Origin: Actinomyces sp. zg-332
GTDB lineage: Bacteria; Actinomycetota; Actinomycetes; Actinomycetales; Actinomycetaceae
Reading direction: 5' to 3'
DNA length: 64,000 nt
Assembly (NCBI RefSeq): GCF_011751945.2
Contig: NZ_CP064951.1
Span: 248,001 to 312,000 of the forward strand
The position numbers and the translations under genes were made by a program. The number at the start of each line of letters is the position of its first letter. Within the stretch, counting starts at the first letter, position 1. Positions 54,203 through 63,910 of this stretch are shown one piece after another. The notes below the pieces were generated by a model. The model saw only the letters and a list, made by a program, of their open reading frames with translations, was not told the DNA's origin and searched no databases.

Positions 54203-54607
54203 AATTTAATGTATTTTTAGATTTGATTTGTGTGGTTTCCTTTTTTTTGAATGAAGTAAAATAGATGCTTCATTCAAAAGATGTTTGATGAAAAACTATA
54301 TATAGATTTAGAAATCTAACAGAAAATGTATTTATTTTTTACAATATTGATATTTTGTATTTATAGACTAATGAATTTTGTATTTTAAATATAGAAAATA
54401 TATACAATATTAATAAAAATAAAGTTATTTCGAAGTGAAAGCTTTAGCGGTTGAAATAAGTTAAAAAGTAGTTTAAGGCTTTATATAAAGAAATAAAATA
54501 TAAGATATCTGTGTTTAAAAATAGTCTATAATTAAAACACTTTTATGATTACATTTATATATGAACGGTTGAAAACAATAGGCTAAGCGTAACAGAAAGT
54601 TGACAAA
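54203..54607. other. Intergenic region between lipB and lipA
   Basis: About 400 bp, AT-rich. A stem TTTGAATGAAG / CTTCATTCAAA (54246-54278) may mark the 3' end of the lipB transcript, although the T run is on its 5' side. lipA may therefore have its own promoter here. Confidence 0.5.
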
Positions 54608-55636
54608 ATGAGTACTATTCCAAGTCCGCAGGGTAGGAAACTTTTGCGTATAGAAACACGTAATGCTCAAACGCCTATTGAGAAAAAACCTGAGTGGATT
54701 AAAACCAAAGCTGTATCTGGTGAAGAATATATGCAAATGCGTTCTTTGGTCTCAAAGGGCAACTTGCATACTGTATGTGGAGAAGCTGGTTGTCCTAATA
54801 TTTATGAATGCTGGCAAGATCGAGAAGCAACATTTTTGCTCGGAGGGGCTTTTTGTACTAGACGCTGTGACTTTTGCGACATAGCCACTGGCAAACCTAC
54901 TGAATACGATAAAGATGAGCCTAATCGTATCGCGCAGTCCGTAAAAGAACTAGACTTACGCTATGCAACTATCACAGGTGTTGCTCGTGATGATTTACCT
55001 GATGGTGCTGCTTGGTTATATGCCCAAACTTGTAAAAAAATTCACGAATTATGCCCTAGTACTGGTGTTGAATTGCTTGTGGACGACATAAAAGGGGAAA
55101 AGAAATCCTTAGATTTGATTTTTGACTCGTCTCCAGAAGTATTTGCTCATAACTTAGAAACGGTTCCTCGTATTTTTAAGAAAATACGTCCAGCTTTTAA
55201 CTATGATCGCTCTTTATCTGTAATATCAATGGGACGTGAAGCTGGAATGGTAACTAAATCTAATCTTATTTTAGGTATGGGAGAAACCAGAGAAGAAATT
55301 GAGTCTGCTATGCGAGATTTACATTCAGCAGGATGCGATATTCTCACGATTACACAGTATTTACGTCCTTCTAAGCTACACCATCCCATAGATCGTTGGG
55401 TTCATCCTAAAGAGTTTGTTGAGCTTAGTGACTATGCTAAAGAAATTGGGTTTTCAGCTGTTATGGCTGGACCACTTGTGAGGTCTTCATATCGTGCAGG
55501 CTTTTTGTGGGGTAAAGTCATGAAAATGCGTGGGGTTGAGGTGAATCCGAATTTAGGGCATTTGCTAGAAGATAAATCTTTGCGACAAGAAGCTAAGACA
55601 ATACTGGAGACTAAACCATCTTTATGTCACAAATAA
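54608..55636 (+). CDS. lipA: Lipoyl synthase (radical SAM)
   Basis: A 342-residue radical SAM enzyme inserting two sulfurs into octanoyl groups. The auxiliary cluster cysteines are in [14 protein letters not shown] (residues about 57-68), the SAM cluster CxxxCxxC is in [14 protein letters not shown] (about 83-89), and the C-terminal RSSYRAG serine motif is present. It completes the pathway begun by lipB. A weak ribosome binding site precedes the ATG. Convergent with the acyl-CoA synthetase gene. Confidence 0.97.
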   Translation: MSTIPSPQGRKLLRIETRNAQTPIEKKPEWIKTKAVSGEEYMQMRSLVSKGNLHTVCGEAGCPNIYECWQDREATFLLGGAFCTRRCDFCDIATGKPTEYDKDEPNRIAQSVKELDLRYATITGVARDDLPDGAAWLYAQTCKKIHELCPSTGVELLVDDIKGEKKSLDLIFDSSPEVFAHNLETVPRIFKKIRPAFNYDRSLSVISMGREAGMVTKSNLILGMGETREEIESAMRDLHSAGCDILTITQYLRPSKLHHPIDRWVHPKEFVELSDYAKEIGFSAVMAGPLVRSSYRAGFLWGKVMKMRGVEVNPNLGHLLEDKSLRQEAKTILETKPSLCHK

Positions 55637-55696
55637 CCTTATAGGTACATACTGGGGTAAACAGTAGTATATTTAGCATAAGTCTGTGTTTAAGCT

Positions 55697-57409
55697 CTAA
55701 ATATAGCGGGTATAAATTTCTGTAAGTCTATTGGTATCAATTTTCCCATTAGGTAGCAAAGGCATAGAACCCAAAATAATTATTTCCTTAGGTATCTTGT
55801 ATTTACTTAGGGTAGTTTTTAGATAATTTTTGATACACAAATAACTTTCACTATCGTCTTTTAGTAAGCATGTTTTTTTATTTATGAAACTTTTATATTC
55901 TTGTTCAGTAAGTTTGTTTATGAAACTTGTATTTTGCAAGTTGTTACTTTTAGTTATAGTAAAGTTGTTTTCCTTATCTAGATTTTTATGCTTAACGGAA
56001 GAGATGTTGTCTTGTAAAACGTAATCGTCTTGAGAAGGGATTGTAGGTACTATTGCTGAAATTATTTTTTCTCCCCAATATTTGTCAGGCACTGAAAAAG
56101 TTTTGGACATTGTTATTTCTGTATGAGATTGTAAGATTTCGTCTATTTCATTTGGAAAAACGTGTTCACCGCCACTTATGATTAGCTCACTTTTTCTTCC
56201 TGTTATTTGTACAAATTTATCTTCAAACCAACAGCCTAAATCCTTAGTTAAAAGAAAACCGTTGTGAAAATGCTCTTCGTCGTGTTCAGTGTGGTTTAAA
56301 TAGCCGCTAGATACTGACGGACCTTTTACTGCTATTTCGCCGATTTTACTATTTGTAGTTATTGGTTTTTTATCCTCTAAGGAAAGTATTTGTATATCGA
56401 CATGGGGGAAAGGTAAACCAACATTATTAGGTTTTTCAGTGACTAAATTTTGAGGCAAGTAAGTCCCAGAAGCAGAAATCTCAGTCATACCCCATACCGG
56501 TAATAAGTTTAAACCGTGATTTTTAGCTTTTGAAATCAAAGTTTTAGGTACAGGACTACCTCCAGTTAAGGGTAAACTCAAATTTGATAAATCCTGTGAA
56601 GTATGAGCTAGTAAGATTTTTTCATATAAGGTTGGTACTGCAAACATCAGTGTAACTTTTTCTTTTTCTAAAATATCTAATAAGTAATCTGCTTGCAAAT
56701 TTTCAGCTATGACTACTGTTCCTCCATTTATAAGCAAGTCAATCGTACAACCATTAAAGCCCCCTATATGAGACATCGGGGCAACCACTAGCGCGATATC
56801 TTCATAAGTGTATTTGAAGCCTAAACGCAAATTTTTTGTGCCCCACCATAAATTTTTATAAGTTAGTTTTACTCCTTTAGGTTTACCTGAGCTGCCAGAA
56901 GTATACAATATTGCCCCAATATTATTTACTTTCCTCTCAGAAGGATTTTTTATCTTTGTAACTGTGTCATCTATTGAGGTAGTGTGATTTATACTTTCAA
57001 AACACTTGCTGTAATACTCATCTAAATTTTGGTCAGTGATGTGTAACAAAGGTTGTAACTCATTGAAAATATTACTTTTATCTCTTTTTGATAACAAAGG
57101 ATTTATCGGAGAAAAACTTAATCCTAAATATGCGCAGGATAAATAAGAAATTAATAATAGAGGATGATTTTTAGCGCTATATAACACATTGTTACTTAAA
57201 TGCATGTTTTGATTTTGAATAAAGTAAATGAAATTATGTACGAGTTGTAAAACTTCTTTAGCAGTATAAGACTCTTCTTTGTAAACTAATGCTTTTTTAT
57301 CAGATGAAACACTACATGTGTCTTTAAAAATGTAGTAGGGGTTATATTGAGTATATTCCAAGTCGTATGAGCTATTTTTACTCATATCATTTGTTATATT
57401 TTCACCCAT
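55697..57409 (-). CDS. Acyl-CoA synthetase / AMP-dependent ligase with C-terminal insertion
   Basis: A 570-residue ANL-superfamily enzyme activating a carboxylic acid, probably a fatty acid, as its adenylate and CoA ester. Motifs: AILYTSGSSGKPKGVKLTYKN (A3, about residue 168), PVWGMTEISASGTY (A5), KDLGCWFEDKFVQITGRKSELIISGG (A7-A8, in two parts) and LPNGKID (A10 Lys near the C-terminus). Between A8 and A10 lies an extra segment of about 65 residues rich in Asn, Lys and Ser that looks disordered. No menaquinone genes lie nearby, so MenE is not claimed. AGAAAGAGA precedes the ATG. Divergent from the gene at 57533. Confidence 0.88.
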   Translation of the reverse strand: MGENITNDMSKNSSYDLEYTQYNPYYIFKDTCSVSSDKKALVYKEESYTAKEVLQLVHNFIYFIQNQNMHLSNNVLYSAKNHPLLLISYLSCAYLGLSFSPINPLLSKRDKSNIFNELQPLLHITDQNLDEYYSKCFESINHTTSIDDTVTKIKNPSERKVNNIGAILYTSGSSGKPKGVKLTYKNLWWGTKNLRLGFKYTYEDIALVVAPMSHIGGFNGCTIDLLINGGTVVIAENLQADYLLDILEKEKVTLMFAVPTLYEKILLAHTSQDLSNLSLPLTGGSPVPKTLISKAKNHGLNLLPVWGMTEISASGTYLPQNLVTEKPNNVGLPFPHVDIQILSLEDKKPITTNSKIGEIAVKGPSVSSGYLNHTEHDEEHFHNGFLLTKDLGCWFEDKFVQITGRKSELIISGGEHVFPNEIDEILQSHTEITMSKTFSVPDKYWGEKIISAIVPTIPSQDDYVLQDNISSVKHKNLDKENNFTITKSNNLQNTSFINKLTEQEYKSFINKKTCLLKDDSESYLCIKNYLKTTLSKYKIPKEIIILGSMPLLPNGKIDTNRLTEIYTRYI

Positions 57410-57532
57410 ACACTATCTCTTTCTAAATTTAGTTTTAGGTTAAATAGTTTTAATCCATGTAATATTTTCTAATTATTTATATAATATAGTCTAGGATAAT
57501 TTTAGCTTTTAGTAGAGAGTTGGCGAGAATAA

Positions 57533-60500
57533 GTGTCACCATTATTGTTTTCAAGAGGTAATTCACGCAAACGTGAAGAAAATAACGAAGTAGAAACAGT
57601 AGAGCCAGTTTTTTCTCCTGAACAGCTCCGTGCTGAAAATATTAGTGCTGCCCTTGACAATTGGATAAGCAAGATCGAAAAATCTAGTTTAGGCAACGCT
57701 CTATCAAATATATCTATACTAGGTGAAAACATTATCGACATTACAATGGCTCATCCATCTGGTATTGCACAACTCTATAGTGATAGACCTACACCTTTAT
57801 CTAATATTATCCGTGAACATGATATGTTGGCTCGCACTCGCGTAAAAGCTCGTTTAGTACATAGTGAAGCTGACACGATTTCCCAAAAACATGGTGTATG
57901 CCCAACTTACTTAGCAATAGGTTTAGGGCGTTGGGTAGATAAAGCTGAAGAAGGTAAAGTAGTTAATAGATATGCACCTGTGTTATTGCGTCAAATTTCG
58001 TTAAACACTGGTAGTGGCGATGATATAGTATTTTCTTTAGAGGATTCTTTGGAAATAAATCCAGTACTACTTGAATCGTTTAGAAAAGCAGGGGTGGTAT
58101 TTGACCCTACAGAAATAATACGGTTAGCTTCTGTGAACCAAGGTTTTTCTCCTAAAAATGCACTAGATAGAATATCTCAAATAGCTAAAGAAACATTCGA
58201 TTATTTCGTTTTAGAAGATAAATTACTCGTAGCTTCTTTCACATCACCATCGCAAATACTTATAGATGATTTAAACGAACTGAGATCTAAAGCCATATCA
58301 TCAACTTTAGTTGGAGCTTTAGCTGGAAATGAAAGTGATATACAAGAGCTATCCAAACCTCTTTTAGATCCTAACCCACTTGACCGTAAACCAAACTTAG
58401 AACGTGGCATTGGAGACCTTGATCCAGTGCACCAAGATGTATTGGACAACGTTTCTAGAGGAACTTCAATGGTTGTTGACTGTCCGCCTGGTAGTGACAA
58501 ACTAAGCATGATTGTTTCTTTAATGGTTGACTCAGCATTACAAGGACGTACAGTCTTATATGTGCCAGGAACCTCGCGTATCGGTAAAGAAGTCGTCGAA
58601 GAGTTCAAAAAACACGAATTAGACGAGTTTGTGATGAATGCTGTTAGTGTTAATAAGTGGCGTAATAATATTGCTGACGGTTTGAAATATGCTCTATCAC
58701 GTCAAGAAAAAAGCTACGATAAAGCAGCTGTAAATGGTGTACGTTTAAGGCTAGAACAAGCTAGATCGCAACTGGGAGAATACACTGCTCGTCTACACAA
58801 AATTCGTAAACCATGGAATGTGTCTGCTTGGGAAGCTCTGCAAGCATTAACTGATTTAACATCAGCTAACCCAGGACCTCGCACTTGTGTTCGTTTTACA
58901 CCAGAAGTTTTGTCTCATTTGAGTGAAGATAGTTGCAAGTCAGCACGACAAATACTAGCTAAAGCTTGTGATTTACAGATATTCTCACAACGCAAAGTAG
59001 ATAATGCTTGGTATGGGGCTGTGCTAACTAATGATAACGCTGTTGAAGGTCTACTTGAATGCGTTGCTCGTCTATGTGAGGAGACTTTGCCTACTATCCA
59101 GCGTCATATTGCTATGGTTGCTGCTGATACGGGGTTAACGCCTGCTGACTCATTTGAAGCATGGGAACATCAACTTGAACTACTTCAAGGTGTTGCTTCT
59201 TGTCTTGAAATTTTCCAGCCTCAAATATTTGAAAATAGTGCTGCTGATATGGTTATTGCTACTTCTTCTAAGCAATGGCGTAAGGAACACTGCATAAATA
59301 TGAAACTAGGAGCTCGTCGTGCTTTGGTACGTCAAGCTAAAAGTTTAGTTCGTTCAGGTGTGAATGTGGTTGACTTAAATGCTGAGCTGATTCGTGTTCA
59401 AGAAAAACGTGAAATTTGGAAGAAATATGCTTCAAATGACACCAGCTATCCTCGACTACCAGTTGGGTTAGATAAAATCCAAGAAGTATTATCTAACGCA
59501 CGAGCAGATATGAATAAGCTAATTTCAGTTCTAGGCTCAGCCCATCATGATATCGAAATTATGCCTTTAAATGAACTTATATCTTTGCTAAATGACTTAA
59601 AGTCAGATCGCACAAATGCTTTCTTACTACCTGCTCGTGTACGTGTGTTGAAAGAGTTACATGACAATGGGTTGGACGAATTAGTAGAGGATTTACGTGC
59701 AAGAAATGTTAGTAATGACATTGTTGCCAGTGAACTAGAACTTGCTTGGTGGGCTTCTGTACTTGGAGCTATTTTGTTAGAAGATCCACAGCTAGCAGGT
59801 TACGATGGTCAATCTTTACAGACTTTGGCTTATCAACTTCGACAGCTAGATAAAGCGCAAGTTAACTCACTTACTATACATGCTCGAACAGAGCTAAATA
59901 ACCGTTCATGTGTATTTGTAAAAGACCGTCAAAACGAAGCTATACAGTTATTTGAAGCTTTAGATTTATCTGCTGGTTTGCAAACTGTTCGTGAATTGTT
60001 ATCAGCTTTTCCAATTACCAGAGTTTTGCAGCCAATGATTGTAAGCCCTCCTATGATTGTTCCACAAATAATGGGAGCGGATTACAACTTAGATTTATTA
60101 GTCTTAGACAGTACTAATTTTATGTCTATGGCTGAGCTTATTCCATTGATAGCTAGGGCAAAACAAGTTGTTATAGTCACAGACACTAAGACAAGTTCTG
60201 ACTGCGAAATTGCTGACTTGATTTCCTTATTGCCAAGTATTGTTTTGCCAAGTTCTCAAGGTAAATACAACGAGGACTTATTAGCCTTTATGTCTAAGTA
60301 CGGCTACGGGGATAAAATTCAGGCTGTACCTTTGCCACGTCCATCAAGCAATGTATCTTTACACATGGTTGATGCTGTAGGTATTCCTTCTTCTGGTAAA
60401 GGGGCTGTTGAAAGCTCATCACAAGAAGTAAATAGAGTAGTTGATTTAGTTATTGATCATGCTTTAGCTTATCCTGAAAAGTCTTTGGCAGTTGTTGCGC

Positions 60501-61579
60501 TGAACGAATCTCATGCAAATCGTATTCGTGAGAGTGTACGAGCAGTAGCTAAGGAAAATAGGGCAGTTGAAGCTTTCTTTGCTGAAGAAAAAGAAGAAGC
60601 TTTTGTCGTAACTGATATATCTTTGACTTCTGGTCTGCACCGAGACATCGTGATTTTAGCAGTTGGATATACTAAGACTCCTAACGGTAAGCTACTTCAC
60701 GAATTTGGAGTTATTTCTCAGCAAGGTGGACAGGTTCACTTGGTCTCAGCACTTGAATGCGCTATCGAAAGAGTGATAGTTGTTTCTAGTGTTACACCTG
60801 AAGAAATACTTTCAGGGTATGTTTCATCTGATGGTGGAACTATGCTTGCTGATGTTATAGCTTGGGCTGGAAATAGCGAAGAGTTCAAGAAAATGTCTGA
60901 TGAAGAGGCTGAGTTATCTCAAAAGCCTGATAGGTTACTTGTAGATTTGGCTGATAGATTGTGGCGTTTAGGACTTCGTGTAGAGGCGAACTTAGGCGGT
61001 AATTCTAGATTTAGGATTCCTCTAGCTATTGGACATCCTCAGTTACCAGATGAATACTTGGTTGCTTTGCTAACTGATGATAGTCGTTACGTGATGGAAT
61101 CTAGTATGCGTAGACGTGAGCGTCACTGGGTTGAGCGTTTACAAAATCGTGGTTGGAAAGTTAGTACTGTATTCTCCACAGCTGTATTTATGGATCCACA
61201 GGGACAAGCTGAGGAAATTTTAGAAATAGTTTTAGCTGCTCTAAAGACGCGTATAAGTGAAATAGAAAAGGCAAAAGCTAAGGTGCTGAATGCTAATAAA
61301 GCTATTTCGATTCCAGTTGAAGAGGTGCCTGCAGTTTCTACAGCTTCAATTGAAATAAACTTGAAGCGTGGACCGCGTCCACCAATTGCGCAGGGATTGC
61401 CTTTGGCTGCTTATGGAGACGATCAGCTTGATGATTTGTTGGCTTGGATTTTGTCAGATGGAGTTGAATACACGGAAGATGAAGTAGTTGAACAGTTGCG
61501 TAAAGCTTTAGCTTTGACTCGCAAGGGTGCTCAAGTTGATGCCGTACTGAGGCATGTTGTAAAACGTGGTATGAAGTAG
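57533..61579 (+). CDS. Giant DUF4011/SF1-helicase-like protein with eroded ATPase motifs
   Basis: A 1348-residue protein resembling large DUF4011 helicases (N-terminal DUF4011-like segment, residues about 30-270; split SF1 core; nuclease-like and small C-terminal domains). Every ATPase motif I can place is altered: Walker A is CPPGSDKLS (317-325) instead of GPPGTGKS; Walker B is VLDSTN (around 859) instead of DEAS/Q; the next motif reads VTDTKTSS (883) instead of GDxxQ; motif V is SGLHRD (1033-1038) where GDERD is expected; motif VI is VHLVSALECAIERVIVVSS (1068) where an RxxVAxTRA core is expected. A Vsr-like nuclease segment (1177-1225: LLTDDSRY, NRGWKVSTVFSTAVF) lacks the usual IECDG glutamate. 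The frame is intact. GTG start after GGCGAG. Role unknown. Confidence 0.75.
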   Translation: MSPLLFSRGNSRKREENNEVETVEPVFSPEQLRAENISAALDNWISKIEKSSLGNALSNISILGENIIDITMAHPSGIAQLYSDRPTPLSNIIREHDMLARTRVKARLVHSEADTISQKHGVCPTYLAIGLGRWVDKAEEGKVVNRYAPVLLRQISLNTGSGDDIVFSLEDSLEINPVLLESFRKAGVVFDPTEIIRLASVNQGFSPKNALDRISQIAKETFDYFVLEDKLLVASFTSPSQILIDDLNELRSKAISSTLVGALAGNESDIQELSKPLLDPNPLDRKPNLERGIGDLDPVHQDVLDNVSRGTSMVVDCPPGSDKLSMIVSLMVDSALQGRTVLYVPGTSRIGKEVVEEFKKHELDEFVMNAVSVNKWRNNIADGLKYALSRQEKSYDKAAVNGVRLRLEQARSQLGEYTARLHKIRKPWNVSAWEALQALTDLTSANPGPRTCVRFTPEVLSHLSEDSCKSARQILAKACDLQIFSQRKVDNAWYGAVLTNDNAVEGLLECVARLCEETLPTIQRHIAMVAADTGLTPADSFEAWEHQLELLQGVASCLEIFQPQIFENSAADMVIATSSKQWRKEHCINMKLGARRALVRQAKSLVRSGVNVVDLNAELIRVQEKREIWKKYASNDTSYPRLPVGLDKIQEVLSNARADMNKLISVLGSAHHDIEIMPLNELISLLNDLKSDRTNAFLLPARVRVLKELHDNGLDELVEDLRARNVSNDIVASELELAWWASVLGAILLEDPQLAGYDGQSLQTLAYQLRQLDKAQVNSLTIHARTELNNRSCVFVKDRQNEAIQLFEALDLSAGLQTVRELLSAFPITRVLQPMIVSPPMIVPQIMGADYNLDLLVLDSTNFMSMAELIPLIARAKQVVIVTDTKTSSDCEIADLISLLPSIVLPSSQGKYNEDLLAFMSKYGYGDKIQAVPLPRPSSNVSLHMVDAVGIPSSGKGAVESSSQEVNRVVDLVIDHALAYPEKSLAVVALNESHANRIRESVRAVAKENRAVEAFFAEEKEEAFVVTDISLTSGLHRDIVILAVGYTKTPNGKLLHEFGVISQQGGQVHLVSALECAIERVIVVSSVTPEEILSGYVSSDGGTMLADVIAWAGNSEEFKKMSDEEAELSQKPDRLLVDLADRLWRLGLRVEANLGGNSRFRIPLAIGHPQLPDEYLVALLTDDSRYVMESSMRRRERHWVERLQNRGWKVSTVFSTAVFMDPQGQAEEILEIVLAALKTRISEIEKAKAKVLNANKAISIPVEEVPAVSTASIEINLKRGPRPPIAQGLPLAAYGDDQLDDLLAWILSDGVEYTEDEVVEQLRKALALTRKGAQVDAVLRHVVKRGMK

Positions 61580-61587
61580 GAATTACG

Positions 61588-61956
61588 TTGAATAAGGCAA
61601 GAAAACACAAGAGAGTAATAGCTTTATCTAAAGTTGATCTTGCCTTAAAAGAATCTGTGAATAAAACTGAAGCTGATATTGTTGCGTGTAATTTATCGTC
61701 TGATACTAGTTTACGTAACTCTGTTTTAAAAGAAAAAACTTTGGAAATAGGGAAATCTGAATTAAGGTTTGGTAAAAATACTTCTGGAAAAGTAAAAAAT
61801 GATACTTCTAAAGTATGTGCTGATAATAAAATTATGAAAAGTAAAACTATCACGCATAGAAAAAGTGATAAAAATACTACTAAACCTAATAGGCAACTTA
61901 GTGAAAATGAAAAATTTATATTAGAACAATGTCCACCTCATTTCGGTAAGATTTAA
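61588..61956 (+). CDS. Small basic protein coupled to the helicase-like gene
   Basis: A 122-residue Lys/Ser/Asn-rich, mostly disordered protein with a distinctive C-terminus, SENEKFILEQCPPHFGKI. I recall actinobacterial small proteins ending in a similar E-W-I-L-x-Q-R-P-P-H-W/Y motif, which would make this the conserved part. The TTG start lies eight bases after the stop of the 1348-residue gene, and the ribosome binding site (TAGGA) overlaps that stop, so translation is coupled and a joint function is likely. Confidence 0.65.
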   Translation: MNKARKHKRVIALSKVDLALKESVNKTEADIVACNLSSDTSLRNSVLKEKTLEIGKSELRFGKNTSGKVKNDTSKVCADNKIMKSKTITHRKSDKNTTKPNRQLSENEKFILEQCPPHFGKI

Positions 61957-62310
61957 TCCATTTTGATATGTGTCTTTAACTGTTTTTAAAAATGTGTATA
62001 TAAAGTATTAATTGTTTATAAAGAATAAATAGTTGTGGATGTAGAATAAATAAAATATATAATGTAAAAAATATATAGAGATTTTATAACAAAAACACCA
62101 CGGCGAGTCTCGTGTGCTAAAAAGACATAGATAAACTACTTAAATTAGTAGAATACCTCCAAATTTTAAAATAGAATGTGTAAATTTTAAAAGTAATTTG
62201 TATATAAGATTTTCGCTAAAATACGATATAAAAATATTGCAAAAAAGGTAGCGCAAACGCCAGATACGTTTAACGTATATATAGATATTTAGTTTAATGA
62301 TGCTGTGTTC
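61957..62310. other. Intergenic region between convergent genes
   Basis: About 350 bp, AT-rich. Contains a short GC-richer inverted repeat (CACCACG ... CGTGTG around 62096-62119) and TACGTTTAACGTA near 62264; either may act as a terminator, but neither has a convincing T run. Confidence 0.4.
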
Positions 62311-62901
62311 TTAGAACCACTTAGTTTTCTTTAAAGAAATACCATCGTATATGTGTGTCATTTTTATGTCGTGACTTTCTTGAGGAATTATGCCTTGTTC
62401 AGGTACTTCCCAATCATATACGGTTGCTATAAGTGATATATTTTCCTGAGCATATAACAAAGCCTGATCGTACCAGCCTCCACCTTGGCCCAGACGTACT
62501 CCCTTGTTATCGCAGGCTAAAGCAGGAACTATAATTGCTTGGGCTTCTTCAATTGCCTCAGCGTCTAATATTTCAGTGTCACATACGGAAGGAACTTTGC
62601 CTGGACCGTTGCTTAGTAAAGCAGCTCCAGCTGTGTATTCACTCCATTTTGGATACTTACCATTAGAAATTGAAGGTACAATTATTTTTACGCCTTTATT
62701 AGATAAGAAATCTAGCAGTTGTACTGTAGGAGGTTCTATCCCGTATGATAAATAAGCTCCTACACACTTAAAATTTTTCAATTGTGTGCCAAGACTTTTT
62801 ATCATTGAACTACCATAAGAATAAGCTACATGTTGGGCATATTTTGCCCTTTTACTCTTATAATGTTGGCGTAGTTCAGCCTTAGTTTGTTGTACTGACA
62901 T
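62311..62901 (-). CDS. 5-formyltetrahydrofolate cyclo-ligase
   Basis: A 196-residue enzyme (MTHFS, YgfA family) converting 5-formyl-THF to 5,10-methenyl-THF with ATP. The N-terminal KAELRQHYKSKRAKY is typical; VGAYLSYGIEPPTVQLL and VPALACDNKGVRLGQGGGWYDQAL (residues about 125-148) form the substrate and ATP site. GGAGA precedes the ATG. It adds to the one-carbon genes glyA and folD elsewhere in the window and is divergent from galU, its usual actinobacterial neighbour. Confidence 0.95.
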   Translation of the reverse strand: MSVQQTKAELRQHYKSKRAKYAQHVAYSYGSSMIKSLGTQLKNFKCVGAYLSYGIEPPTVQLLDFLSNKGVKIIVPSISNGKYPKWSEYTAGAALLSNGPGKVPSVCDTEILDAEAIEEAQAIIVPALACDNKGVRLGQGGGWYDQALLYAQENISLIATVYDWEVPEQGIIPQESHDIKMTHIYDGISLKKTKWF

Positions 62902-62991
62902 ACACGTCTCCTTGATATTTTAAACAATATTTTAGCAAAATATAGTAATAAATGTTCGTATTATGTTATTTCCTACATTAACCTTAAGGGT

Positions 62992-63906
62992 ATGAATAGT
63001 AAGATTTCGAAAATTAAGCATGCAGTTATTCCAGCTGCTGGGCGTGGAACTAGGTTTTTACCAGCCACTAAAGTAATGCCTAAAGAGATGTTGCCTATAG
63101 TTGATAAACCAGGCATTCAGTACGTTATTGAAGAAGCATCTAGTTGTGGTATCAAAGACTTATTACTGATAACGCGCTATGGAAAAAACTCTATTGAAGA
63201 CCATTTTGACTCAATTTCTGATTTAGAAGACGCTTTACAAGCTAAAGGTGATTTTGCAACTCTGGAGAAAATAACTAATACTGCTGCTGGTATTAAAGTT
63301 GCATCTGTTAGACAGGGTAGGCCACTTGGATTAGGACACGCTGTTTTGCAAGCGGCAGGACACATTGGAGATAATCCTTTTGCTGTAATGTTGCCAGACG
63401 ATCTTATGCACCCAGAAGATCCTGTATTAGAGCTGATGACACGTGTACATGAACGCCTTGGGGGAAGCGTTGTAGCATTGCTTGAAGTTACTCCGCAAGA
63501 AGCTACTGCTTATGGAAATGCTGATGTTGAAATAATAGATTTTAGTGAAGATTCACTTAAAGATCGTGTATTTGAAATTTCAGACTTAGTTGAAAAACCA
63601 TCTATATCTGAAGTCCGTTCAAAATATGCTGTGGTAGGACGCTACATTTTAGATCCTTCGGTTTTCAAAATTCTAGAAACTTTGCCTCCTGGCTGTGGTG
63701 GAGAAATTCAACTCACAGATGCCTTGAGTGTTATGGCCTCTAGACCGAAAGAAGAAGGTGGCGGTTTATATGGTGTAGTAATACGCGGTCGTCGTTTTGA
63801 TACTGGAACACCATATGGTTACTTGCAAACTATTGTTTCTTTGGCAGTTGAGAATGAAAACTTTGGTGAATCTTTTAATGCATGGCTGAAAGATTTTGTG
63901 AGGTGA
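62992..63906 (+). CDS. galU: UTP-glucose-1-phosphate uridylyltransferase
   Basis: A 304-residue nucleotidyltransferase making UDP-glucose. The N-terminal HAVIPAAGRGTRFLPATKVMPKEMLPIVDKP (in one stretch in the protein, residues 9-39) is the nucleotide loop with catalytic Arg and Lys; FAVMLPDDLM binds metal and VVEKPS-type DLVEKPS contacts sugar. AAGGG precedes the ATG. UDP-glucose feeds the UDP-glucose dehydrogenase at 26194. The next gene begins five bases after the stop. Confidence 0.96.
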   Translation: MNSKISKIKHAVIPAAGRGTRFLPATKVMPKEMLPIVDKPGIQYVIEEASSCGIKDLLLITRYGKNSIEDHFDSISDLEDALQAKGDFATLEKITNTAAGIKVASVRQGRPLGLGHAVLQAAGHIGDNPFAVMLPDDLMHPEDPVLELMTRVHERLGGSVVALLEVTPQEATAYGNADVEIIDFSEDSLKDRVFEISDLVEKPSISEVRSKYAVVGRYILDPSVFKILETLPPGCGGEIQLTDALSVMASRPKEEGGGLYGVVIRGRRFDTGTPYGYLQTIVSLAVENENFGESFNAWLKDFVR

Positions 63907-63910
63907 TTTT

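Noticed and set aside
55697-57409. MenE (o-succinylbenzoate-CoA ligase)
   Set aside because: General ANL motifs only; no other menaquinone genes nearby, so a general acyl-CoA synthetase call is safer.
58201-58608. 135-codon frame antisense to the helicase-like gene
   Set aside because: Shadow of the large plus-strand gene; no independent signals.
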